Below are positions 44,133 to 52,004 of a stretch of 64,000 nucleotides of DNA, one piece after another. How positions within the stretch are numbered: position 1 is the stretch's first letter; each line of letters opens with the position of its first letter. The position numbers and the translations under genes are program-made. Below the pieces are notes generated by a model. That model was not told the DNA's origin. It was given only the letters and a program-made list of their open reading frames with translations, and ran no database searches. The DNA is from JAMXLO01 sp963696645 (GTDB taxonomy: Bacteria > Pseudomonadota > Alphaproteobacteria > Acetobacterales > Acetobacteraceae), in assembly GCA_963696645.1 (NCBI GenBank), contig CAVOKY010000008.1, forward strand, positions 744,001 through 808,000, read 5' to 3'.

Positions 44133-45881
44133 TCAGCGCCGCCCGAACAGCTTCTCGATCTCGGCCTTGGTCAGCTTGAGGAACGTTGGCCGGCCATGAC
44201 TGCAGGTGGCAGCGCGCGGCGTGGCCTCCATCTGGCGCAGCAGCGCATCCATCTCGGCCGCGTTGAGCCGACGACCGGCGCGGATCGAGCCATGGCACGC
44301 CAGCCGAGCGATTACCGCGTCGAGCCGCGCGGCGAGCGCCGTGGTTTCGTCCAGTTCCTCCAACTCATCGGCCAGGTCGCGCAGCAGCGGCCCCGACTCG
44401 GGTGAGCCGAGCGCGGCAGGCAACGCGCGCACCATGACGGCACCGGGTCCAAACGCCTCGATCTCGAGGCCAAGCCGCGCCAGTTCGTCGCCGCGCGACA
44501 GCAGACGCGAGGCATCGGCCGGCGGCATGTCCACCACCGCCGGCAGCAGCAGCGGCTGCGACCGCACGCCGCCATCGAGCATCTGCTCGCGCAGCGCCTC
44601 ATGGGTCAGCCGTTCGTGCGCGGCGTGCTGATCGACCAGCACGAGCGAGCCGTCGCCGGCCACGGCGATCACGTAGGTGTCGAGCACCTGGGCAACCGGA
44701 GCGCCCAAAGGGAAGTCCCCCTGGGGATGTTCGGCGCGCGGTTCGGCCACCGGCAGCATGCGCGCCGCCGGCGGGGCACCGAACGCAAGCGGCGCCTCCG
44801 CCATGCCGGGCAACGGCACCGACCGATAGGCCACTGGATAAGCGCCACGCGAATGCACCAGGTGCAGCAAGGGCCGCGGCGCCGGCAACGACGTGCCGGC
44901 GCCTCCGGCCAGCGCGCGCTGCAGGCTGCCGATAACCAGGGACCGCACCGCGCCCACATCGCGAAACCGCAACTCGTGCTTGGCGGGGTGCACGTTCACG
45001 TCCAGTTCGTCCGGCGGCAGGTCGAGCCAGAGTGCCACCACCGGATGACGGCCGGATGCGATCACGTCGCGATAGGCCACCCGTAGCGCGCCCTTCAGCA
45101 CCGGATCGGCGACCGGCCGCCCATTCACCGTCAGCGCCTGTGCCGTGCCGGTGGCACGCGTCACTGCCGGCGAGCAGGCATAGCCTGCGATGCGCAGCGT
45201 CCCGCGTTCGCCGGCGACCTCGACCATCGCATCAGCGGCCTCGGCACCGAACAGCGCCGCCACCCGGTTGGCACGCTCCTGCGCCGGCAGGTCGAATGCG
45301 ACACGGCCATCGCTTTCCAACCGGAACGCGACAGAGGGGGCTGCCAACGCGAGCCTGCGCACCGCGGCCTCGGCGTGATCGGCCTCGGTGCGCGGATGCT
45401 TGAGGAACTTGCGCCGGGCAGGGGTGGCGAAAAACAGGTCGCGCACCACCACGCGCGTGCCTGCCGAGCCGGCGGCCGGGGCGACGTCGGATACCTCGCC
45501 GCCCTCAACGCGGATCTCCGAGGCGTGCGCTGCATCGCGCGGGCGGGACGTGATGGCGAGGCGCGCCGCGGCGCCGATGGAGGGGAGTGCCTCGCCGCGG
45601 AAGCCCAGCGTGGCGATGCGAACCAGGTCGTCCTCGGGCAGCTTCGAGGTGGCGTGGCGGAGGACAGACAGCGCAAGTGAGGCGGCGTCCATGCCGGTGC
45701 CGTCGTCGGTCACCTCGATGCGCTCGATGCCGCCGCCGTCCAACGCCACGGTGATGCGCGTGGCACCTGCGTCGAGGGCATTTTCCACCAGCTCCTTCAC
45801 CGCGGCGGCGGGGCGCTCGATCACCTCGCCGGCGGCGATGCGGTTGACGGTGTGGGCCGGGAGGATGCGAATGATTGGCAT
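44133..45881 (-). CDS. mutL: DNA mismatch repair protein MutL
   Basis: The 582-residue GHKL ATPase has the family start RILPAHTVNRIAAGEVIERP, the ATP site VKELVENALDAGATRI, DDGTGMD, TLGFRGEALPSIGA and GTRVVVRDLFFATPARRKFL. The C-terminal dimerisation domain contains VDQHAAHERLTHEALREQML and ACHGSIRAGRRL, ending with CSHGRPTFLKL. MutL couples mismatch recognition to repair. Confidence 0.97.
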   Translation of the reverse strand: MPIIRILPAHTVNRIAAGEVIERPAAAVKELVENALDAGATRITVALDGGGIERIEVTDDGTGMDAASLALSVLRHATSKLPEDDLVRIATLGFRGEALPSIGAAARLAITSRPRDAAHASEIRVEGGEVSDVAPAAGSAGTRVVVRDLFFATPARRKFLKHPRTEADHAEAAVRRLALAAPSVAFRLESDGRVAFDLPAQERANRVAALFGAEAADAMVEVAGERGTLRIAGYACSPAVTRATGTAQALTVNGRPVADPVLKGALRVAYRDVIASGRHPVVALWLDLPPDELDVNVHPAKHELRFRDVGAVRSLVIGSLQRALAGGAGTSLPAPRPLLHLVHSRGAYPVAYRSVPLPGMAEAPLAFGAPPAARMLPVAEPRAEHPQGDFPLGAPVAQVLDTYVIAVAGDGSLVLVDQHAAHERLTHEALREQMLDGGVRSQPLLLPAVVDMPPADASRLLSRGDELARLGLEIEAFGPGAVMVRALPAALGSPESGPLLRDLADELEELDETTALAARLDAVIARLACHGSIRAGRRLNAAEMDALLRQMEATPRAATCSHGRPTFLKLTKAEIEKLFGRR

Positions 45882-46363
45882 TCAGTCAGCCCTGGGTGGC
45901 GCGCAGAAAACAAGCAAGAATAACACAGGTTACACAAATCCAGGCGCAGATCTCACAGAACGCAAGTTTGCTCCGCTTTGCGCCAAATAGACGGTAATGG
46001 CAGGTTGCGAATCGAGCCGCCGCGTGGGGAACTCGCCGATCTGCGGCGACGAGATGGAATTTCTCCCTCTCCAGGCTGTCGACCTGGTTGCTTGGGTCGG
46101 CAGGCGACTCTGGGTTGAGCCCACCTGTAGATCAGCACAATTCGGCGCACTTAATATCGAACAAGCAACGAGATTGGGCGCAAACCATCTGCGAAGTGGT
46201 CCGGTTGAGGGCTTCGTCATCCCTCGTGTGGGTCGCGCGCTATACTAATAGAACAGAATTGGCAAGATCGGAAATGGTCAACTTTCCGTGTGAACGCTCG
46301 CCTTTGCGACATGTCAGCTATGTTGCCGGCCAAGGCTTCACAAAAAAACAGGGAGAGACGGCC
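45882..46363. other. Intergenic region upstream of MFS transporter
   Basis: About 480 bases lie between mutL and the MFS gene. Near 45935-45960 a degenerate CGCAGAT-type repeat resembles the one at 41043-41157. A good -10-like TATACT is at 46241-46246, but no matching -35 lies 16-18 bp upstream. The open frames here have no family resemblance and I do not consider them genes. Confidence 0.4.
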
Positions 46364-47647
46364 ATGTCGGCAACCGCCTCAACAATGGTTCCGTGGTGGA
46401 GGGAGCCTACCAAGGAGCAATGGCACGCCTGGGTCGCAGCCTGGCTGGGGTGGACGCTCGATGCGTTCGACTTCACCGTGTTCCTGCTGATCATGGTGCC
46501 GATTGCCAAGGAGTTTAACGTTCCACTGGTGAGCGTGACGGCAGTGTTCACGCTGACGTTGTGGATGCGATTGGTCGGCGCGACCGCCTCTGGTTGGTTG
46601 GCCGATCGCATCGGCCGCAAGAAGCCACTGATGATCTCGATCCTGTGGTTTTCCGTGTGTAATCTGATCGCGGGTTTCTCGCCAACCTTCGCCTTCCTGT
46701 TCCTGTTCCGCGCCCTGCTCGGTATCGGCATGGGCGCCGAATGGCCTGTCGGCGCGGCACTGGCGATGGAGACATGGCCGCAACGCTCGCGCGGCTTTAT
46801 GGCCGGTGTCCTGCAATCGTCCTGGGGCCTCGGCGCGCTGTTGTCGAGCGCCGCCTATGCCCTGCTTTATGACTCGATCGGCTGGCGCGGCCTGTTGATC
46901 ATGGGCGTGCTGCCGGCACTGGTGGTGGTGTATATCCGCCGCTACGTGAAGGAGCCGGAGGTCTGGGCGCAGAACCGGGCCATTCAGCGCGAGCAAAAGA
47001 GGGAAGTTCGCGCACCGCTCTTCAGCATCTTCAAGCGGGACCTTCTCGCCAACACGTTGAACGCATGCTGGTGGATGGCGAGCGGGTTCGTCATCGGCTA
47101 CTCGATTGGCGGACTGTTCCCCAGCTATCTGCAAAGGGACCTGGGACTGAGTCCGGGACTGGTCGCGTTGCCGGTCATGGTGCAGAGCCTGCTGTTCTTC
47201 GTCTCCGGCTTCTTCTGGGGCTGGGTGTCCGATCGCATCGGACGGCGGTGGGCGATGATCCTGCCGGCGATCGTCGGCTTCGCGCTGACGCCGCTGTATC
47301 TGTTCACCCAGGACTACACCATGATCGTCGTGTTCTTCGGCCTCCAGGGATTGTTTGCGGCGGGCGGTATCTTCGGCCAGAATCCAAGCTACCTCGCCGA
47401 ACGCTTCCCGACCGAGGTTCGCGCGACGGCAGGTGGCTTCTGCTATCATCAGGGGGCGATCTTTGGTGGTCTGGTTGCACCGGTCATCACCTACTTCGCG
47501 GTCAATTGGCATCTTGGCTTTGCCATACCGATGGCCGTCGGCACCCTGGTCGGCCTGGTGAGCTTCATTGCTGCCTTGGCGCTTGGTCCCGAGACACACG
47601 GCAAGCAATTGACCGCCGATCTGCAGATCGGGGTCGTCCCCGGCTGA
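46364..47647 (+). CDS. MFS transporter, sialate/carboxylate:H+ symporter type
   Basis: The 427-residue protein has 12 predicted membrane segments. It starts near WREPTKEQWHAWVAAWLGWT with LDAFDFTVFLLIMVPIAKEF, typical of the SHS (NanT/JEN1-like) branch. It contains the MFS loop GWLADRIGRKKPLMISI and its repeat WVSDRIGRRWAMIL in the second half. Members import lactate, pyruvate, sialate or similar acids with protons. ATG 46364 has GGGAGAGA upstream. A strong hairpin follows the stop. Confidence 0.87.
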   Translation: MSATASTMVPWWREPTKEQWHAWVAAWLGWTLDAFDFTVFLLIMVPIAKEFNVPLVSVTAVFTLTLWMRLVGATASGWLADRIGRKKPLMISILWFSVCNLIAGFSPTFAFLFLFRALLGIGMGAEWPVGAALAMETWPQRSRGFMAGVLQSSWGLGALLSSAAYALLYDSIGWRGLLIMGVLPALVVVYIRRYVKEPEVWAQNRAIQREQKREVRAPLFSIFKRDLLANTLNACWWMASGFVIGYSIGGLFPSYLQRDLGLSPGLVALPVMVQSLLFFVSGFFWGWVSDRIGRRWAMILPAIVGFALTPLYLFTQDYTMIVVFFGLQGLFAAGGIFGQNPSYLAERFPTEVRATAGGFCYHQGAIFGGLVAPVITYFAVNWHLGFAIPMAVGTLVGLVSFIAALALGPETHGKQLTADLQIGVVPG

Positions 47648-47656
47648 TCACGACAC

Positions 47657-47693
47657 ATGCAGAGCTACGTTGGTTCGCAACGTAGCTCTGCAT
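47657..47693 (+). terminator. Strong hairpin after the MFS gene
   Basis: Arms ATGCAGAGCTACGTT (47657-47671) and AACGTAGCTCTGCAT (47679-47693) pair perfectly over 15 bp around a 7-nt loop, 9 bases after the stop. There is no T-run after the stem, so it may be a transcript-stabilising or rho-assisted terminator rather than a classic intrinsic one. The following 296 bases to 47989 show no gene. Confidence 0.55.
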
Positions 47694-47989
47694 GCTCTGC
47701 TGCATGAAGCAACCAGACTTGCGCATCATCGTCCGTAAGATCGTATGTCCGTCGTTGATATCGGGCTGGCTGCTGTGGGGCCGATGCTTAATCTTCAGTG
47801 CGGACGTGCGTTGGATTCTCCTGGTTCATCAAAATTGGATGCCAGCGAAAGGAGGGTGTCAGTGAAGTGCGTCGCGCAGAGCCGAAGGCCTAGTACCAAC
47901 GCGACGTCCTGGCGGGGCAACGATGGATGCTGGCGCGTTCCATCGCCATGAAGCTTTGCCATATTGCGGGGTCCGGTCCATGGTGATGC

Positions 47990-48193
47990 GTGGAGGGCGC
48001 GCCCACGACTGACGTCTTGGAATGGTTGGAATTTGCCAAACAGGCGAGAGCAATCGCCAACGCCATGCACGACCCTGTGTCCAAGCAACACATGCTGGAA
48101 ATCGCGGCCAATTACGACGCTCTGGCAGAGCGGGCCGAGTCCGTGGCGACGGAGCGTCCGAATTTCCACCCGAGCGACAATGTGGAACAATGA
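47990..48193 (+). CDS. Small conserved hypothetical protein (67 aa)
   Basis: The frame DVLEWLEFAKQARAIANAMH, DPVSKQHMLEIAANYDALAE, RAESVA resembles a family of short alphaproteobacterial helical proteins with a (D)P..(K/R)..ML.IA..YD.LAERA core, often found beside accessory genes and sometimes annotated only as hypothetical. It starts at GTG 47990. No motif suggests a function. It converges on the LLM gene. Confidence 0.65.
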   Translation: MEGAPTTDVLEWLEFAKQARAIANAMHDPVSKQHMLEIAANYDALAERAESVATERPNFHPSDNVEQ

Positions 48194-48283
48194 TTTCGTC
48201 GCGCGGTGTCACACGGCCATCGCTCGCGAAACACTGCCGATGGTGATGGCCGAGACTGGCCCGGCCATTCACGGCGGCCGCTG

Positions 48284-49474
48284 TTACTTCACCAGGGCGG
48301 GCTCGGGGACTTTGGTGCGCTTGAACGCGGGCATCACCTCGGTGGCGAAGCGCTCCAGTTGCTCCAGCGCCTCGGACTTAGGCACGCCTACCGACAGACT
48401 GACGGAAATCCGATCCAGCGCCGGGTACTTCTGCTCCAGCGCCTTGATGTGGTCGATGATCTCGTTGGCCGAACCGGTGAGGAAGCCGCCGGCATTCACC
48501 GCGTCCTCGATACATGGCAGCTTGGCGGTCGGGGCACGTTTCGGATCGCGCATGATCTCGATCTGCTCGTCCGTCATGGCGCGGACCAGGCGCAGTTCGC
48601 CGAACATCTTCATGTTCTCTTCGTAATATTTTGCCGCGCGACGGATGCCGTCGGCCTTGCTGTCGGCCATGTAGAAATGGAAGCCGAAGCACAGGCGCTC
48701 GCCGAGCTCGATGTGCTTGCCTTGCTTGGCGTGGGCTTCCTGCCAGGCGAGCACGACCTTGTGCATCGCGCCGCCCTCGGCCGAGCCTCCGCCGACCATG
48801 CCCTGGATGCCGTGCTTGGCCATGAATTCGAGCGCACGCGCACTGCCGCCCTGGATCGGCTGCCAGGTTTCCACCGGCAGACGCAACGGCCGCGGCACCA
48901 GCGTGAGTTCCTTCAGGGTGTAGCCGCGATACGGCACCTCGGGGGGCAGCGTGTAGTGCTTGCCCTTGTGCGAGAACGATTCGTTGTTGAATGCCTTGAA
49001 GATGATGTCGGTCTGCTCTTCGTACAGCTCGCGGTTGGCGGCCTGGTCGAGCAAGGGGGAGCCGAAGGTTTCCACCTCGCGCGTGTGGTAGCCGCGGCCG
49101 AGGCCAAAGATCACGCGGCCGTTGCTGAGGATGTCCGCCATGGCGTAGTCCTCGGCGAGGCGCAGCGGATGCCACATCGGCGTGATGTTGAAGCCGCAGC
49201 CTATCTTCAGGTTCTTGGTCACGTGAGTCAGGTGCAGCGCCATCAGCAGGACGTTGGGGATGCACTCGGTGCCTTCGCGCTGGAAGTGGTGCTCGGCCAT
49301 CCAAAACGCGTTGTAGCCGAGCCCGTCCATCAGCACGGCCATCGACTGCGCCTTGTCGAGCGCGGTGGCGAGATGGGCGTTGTCGTAGCGGCGATCGTTG
49401 ATTGGCGTGCCGGCGTAGCCGACGTTGTCCAGATCGACGTGACCCGCGTAAAGGCTGTCGAATTTCGTGATCAT
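48284..49474 (-). CDS. LLM-class flavin-dependent oxidoreductase
   Basis: The 396-residue luciferase-like protein contains LMDGLGYNAFWMAEHHFQRE, IGCGFNITPMWHPLRLAEDY, ILSNGRVIFGLGRGYHTREV and YTLPPEVPYRGYTLKELTLV. It is only distantly similar to the LLM proteins at 6295 and 54912; the three are not recent copies. ATG 49474 has AGGAGG upstream and fits the family start MITKFDSLYAGH. The substrate is unknown. Confidence 0.86.
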   Translation of the reverse strand: MITKFDSLYAGHVDLDNVGYAGTPINDRRYDNAHLATALDKAQSMAVLMDGLGYNAFWMAEHHFQREGTECIPNVLLMALHLTHVTKNLKIGCGFNITPMWHPLRLAEDYAMADILSNGRVIFGLGRGYHTREVETFGSPLLDQAANRELYEEQTDIIFKAFNNESFSHKGKHYTLPPEVPYRGYTLKELTLVPRPLRLPVETWQPIQGGSARALEFMAKHGIQGMVGGGSAEGGAMHKVVLAWQEAHAKQGKHIELGERLCFGFHFYMADSKADGIRRAAKYYEENMKMFGELRLVRAMTDEQIEIMRDPKRAPTAKLPCIEDAVNAGGFLTGSANEIIDHIKALEQKYPALDRISVSLSVGVPKSEALEQLERFATEVMPAFKRTKVPEPALVK

Positions 49475-49566
49475 GCCGTTGTCCTCCTGGTGCTTGCGCC
49501 CATGGTAGTCCAAGGACCACGCTTGGCAACCTGACGCGGTGCAGCAGGGATTGCACGGAGCCCGCC

Positions 49567-50379
49567 ATGCCGGAATTGCCGGATGTCGAAATCTTCAGGC
49601 GCGTGGCGGAGCAGCATGCACGCGGCCGTACCGTTGCGCGCGCCGTGGTGTATGATCCGGGCAGTCTGGAGGGCGCCAGTGCAGCCGCATTGCAGCGCCG
49701 GCTGAAGGGCGCGCGCGTTGCGTCATGCCGGCGGCACGGCAAGGTGCTGTTCGTCGGTTTCGCCGATGCAGGCATGCTGGCGATGCATTTCGGTACCAAC
49801 GGTTCGCTGCGATACGTGCCGCGCGGTGAGGAAGAACCGGCGTCCACACGGCTGCTGTTCGAGTGCGCCGAGGGCGATCGGCTGGCCTATGTCAATCCGC
49901 GGCGCATCGGGCATGTGTGCGTGACGGCGAGCGACGTGGCGTTCATTGCGGCGGAACAACTTGGCCCCGATGCACTCGATCCGGCGTTCGATGAGAAAGC
50001 ATTCGCCGCGGCACTCGGCAATCGCAGGCAGGCGACCAAGGCGGTGCTCATGGACCAGGCGCAGATCGCGGGCATCGGCAATATCTACGCGGACGAAATC
50101 CTGTTCCAGGCGCGACTGCATCCGGGCATTCCGGCCAACCGGCTCGACGCCGGCGCGCGGCGCAGGCTGTTCGCAGCGATGAAGCACGTGCTGCAAACCG
50201 CAGTGGATCGCGGTGCGGGCGCCGAGGATTTCACCGATCGGCTGCCAAAGGGTTTCCTGCTGCCGGAGCGTCATGCCGGCGGTCACTGCCCGCGCTGCGG
50301 CACGAAGCTGGCGGTCGACAAGCGCGGCGGCCGCACCAGCTACCATTGTCCGAAGTGTCAGCCGGAACCTGCCGACTGA
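49567..50379 (+). CDS. Fpg/Nei-family DNA glycosylase
   Basis: The 270-residue base-excision enzyme has the N-terminal PE catalytic motif as MPELPDVEIFRRVAEQHARG (family consensus PELPEVE). It has the helix-two-turn-helix MDQAQIAGIGNIYADEILFQ and the C-terminal zinc finger CPRCGTKL...CPKCQ. It removes oxidised purines or pyrimidines and nicks the abasic site. The D in place of E at the sixth residue and the short N-terminal domain suggest a paralogue rather than the canonical MutM. Confidence 0.88.
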   Translation: MPELPDVEIFRRVAEQHARGRTVARAVVYDPGSLEGASAAALQRRLKGARVASCRRHGKVLFVGFADAGMLAMHFGTNGSLRYVPRGEEEPASTRLLFECAEGDRLAYVNPRRIGHVCVTASDVAFIAAEQLGPDALDPAFDEKAFAAALGNRRQATKAVLMDQAQIAGIGNIYADEILFQARLHPGIPANRLDAGARRRLFAAMKHVLQTAVDRGAGAEDFTDRLPKGFLLPERHAGGHCPRCGTKLAVDKRGGRTSYHCPKCQPEPAD

Positions 50380-50414
50380 TGGCGGGCTTCAGGCTCTGAG
50401 GTTAGCGAAGTGGA

Positions 50415-50831
50415 TCATTGACCGTTGTAGACCGGTGGCGGGGCATACGGATAGGCGTAGGCGGGCGGCGGCGCATAGTAGTACGGTGTCGGCGGCACAT
50501 AGACGACCGGTGGCGGTGCAACGAGAGCGCCGCCCACTGCCGCTCCAAGCCCGAGGCCAAGAAGAGCGCCGCCGACAATCGCTCCTGAATTGTTGTGATA
50601 TCCGTAGCCGCCGTAATTGTTGTGATACCCATAGCCGCCGTTATTGTTGTGGTAGCCGTAACTGCCGTTCGATTGTCCGCCATGCCACTGGTTCGACGGC
50701 GCATTGCCGTGCTGATAACCGGTGTGGGCGTTATCGTTATGCTGGGCAGTGACAGGCATCGCCAGCAGGACGTTCAGCACCATCACGCCGGCCGCGAGGC
50801 CGCATGACAGAGCATATCCGCGGATTTTCAT
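50415..50831 (-). CDS. Secreted Gly/Tyr/His/Asn-rich repeat protein
   Basis: The 138-residue product has a signal peptide (GLAAGVMVLNVLLAMPVTAQ). About three copies of the 9-residue unit GYHNNxGGY follow, then a glycine-zipper-like hydrophobic stretch (GAIVGGALLGLGLGAAVGGA) and a Pro/Tyr-rich tail (PPPVVYVPPTPYYYAPPPAY). This composition suits a surface or periplasmic structural protein. The His residues could bind metal. No family assigned. Confidence 0.7.
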   Translation of the reverse strand: MKIRGYALSCGLAAGVMVLNVLLAMPVTAQHNDNAHTGYQHGNAPSNQWHGGQSNGSYGYHNNNGGYGYHNNYGGYGYHNNSGAIVGGALLGLGLGAAVGGALVAPPPVVYVPPTPYYYAPPPAYAYPYAPPPVYNGQ

Positions 50832-50909
50832 GACAGCTCCTTGGCCTCGCATGTGGTACGAGGCACCACTCCGACGACCAGCACCGCTGCCTCAGCTCAC
50901 GTGAGCACC

Positions 50910-51065
50910 CTAGTCTCGCGTGCGCCCGTTGCGTGCTTCGATGAGCAGCTCAATCACTGCCATCGCACCGATCGCGGCCGTCATGATCGCCAGCAACCAC
51001 AGCATGTCAGTCCACAGAGCGATCCAGCCGCGTAGCATTCCGGCGCCGCCGATATAGTCGTGCAT
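50910..51065 (-). CDS. 51-aa single-pass membrane protein under an FNR-type box
   Basis: This small frame from ATG 51065 encodes MHDYIGGAGMLRGWIALWTD, a hydrophobic stretch MLWLLAIMTAAIGAMAVIEL, then LIEARNGRTRD. It has one membrane segment with a positively charged C-terminal end. AGGGGGT lies 7 nt before the ATG. A perfect TTGAT-N4-ATCAA box is centred about 71 bp upstream, where a class II promoter would give a roughly 30-nt leader. Family unknown. The setting suggests a role in low-oxygen respiration. Confidence 0.6.
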   Translation of the reverse strand: MHDYIGGAGMLRGWIALWTDMLWLLAIMTAAIGAMAVIELLIEARNGRTRD

Positions 51066-51129
51066 TTTGGCACCCCCTGGTGCGCTCGGCGATTTTGGCT
51101 GATGTTGCTCCTGTCTCTGCCGGCACGCC

Positions 51130-51143
51130 TTGATCCAGATCAA
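51130..51143. promoter_or_regulatory. FNR/CRP-type binding site
   Basis: TTGATCCAGATCAA matches the FNR/FixK/Anr consensus TTGAT-N4-ATCAA at every defined base. It lies between the divergent 51-aa membrane protein gene and the SDR gene. Centring at -41.5 places a minus-strand start near 51095 with a weak CAACAT -10; no good -10 is found at that spacing on the plus strand. Confidence 0.7.
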
Positions 51144-51191
51144 GCTCGCAAAAAATGTTCGGATGCAGCCAGCATACGGGGAGAGTCCGCG

Positions 51192-51945
51192 ATGAGTGAA
51201 ACCGGTGTGTCGCTGCCTGCCGCGTTGAACCTGACTGGCCGGCGTGTCCTGGTGACCGGCGCCGCCAGCGGCATCGGACGGGCGACTGCAATGGCGTTGG
51301 CACAACTCGGTGCAGGAGTACCTGCTGTCCGATCGGGCATCGCTTGCCGCCACGCGGGCGGGGCTGGAAGGTATCGGCACGGTGTGCAGCAGCGCCGAAG
51401 GCGACCTGACATCGGATCCTTTCATCGCCGAACTGTTCGGTCAGGGGCGCATTCATGCGGTGGCGCACTGCGCGGCGATTCTCGAGGGCCGTCCCTGGCG
51501 CGAGGACCGCAACTGGCATGATCGGTTTCATCGCGTGATGGACATCAACGTGCGCGTGCCGCTGACGCTGGCTGCTGCCGCGATCGACCACATGGCGGAA
51601 CAGGGTGGCGGCTCGATCGTGCTGGTGGGTTCGGTTGCCGGGCGCACCGGGGGCACCTCGGTCAACACACCGCCTGATTATTCAGCGTCGAAGGGCGCGG
51701 TGCATGCGCTGGTGAAGTGGCTGTCGCGGCAGGCGATCGGACGCGGCGTGCTAGTGAACGGCGTGGCGCCCGGGCCAGTGCAGACGCCGATGACAACCGG
51801 CTTCACGTCGGGCGCGCAGTTGCCGCTGGGACGCATGGGACGGCCGGAGGAGCTGGCGTGGCCGATCGCCTTCCTGTGCACGCCGGCCGCGAGCTATTTC
51901 TCCGGCGCGATCCTTGACGTCAACGGCGGCGCGTTCGTGGGGTGA
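51192..51945 (+). pseudogene. SDR-family NAD(P)-dependent oxidoreductase, frameshifted
   Basis: The first frame (ATG 51192, GGGAGAG upstream) has LTGRRVLVTGAASGIGRATA, the cofactor motif TGxxxGIG. The second has AVAHCAAILEGRPW, SIVLVGSVAGRTGG, the active-site PDYSASKGAVHALVKWL (YxxxK), and LDVNGGAFVG at the end. Removing one C of the CC at 51321-51322 joins them as LGAGVLLSDRASL. The restored protein is about 250 residues, normal for SDRs. Pseudogene or one-base error. Confidence 0.82.
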
Positions 51946-52004
51946 GCAGCGGGGGGAAGACGTTACGGCTGACCGACCGTTGCAGTCCCATCCCGTAATC
52001 GACC

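Noticed and set aside
45930..46220. Small minus-strand frames in the mutL-MFS gap
   Set aside because: No ribosome site, no family motif, and they cross a degenerate repeat.
46205..46246. Full sigma70 promoter for the MFS gene
   Set aside because: TATACT is good, but the nearest TTGAGG is 30 bp away and no acceptable -35 lies at 16-18 bp.
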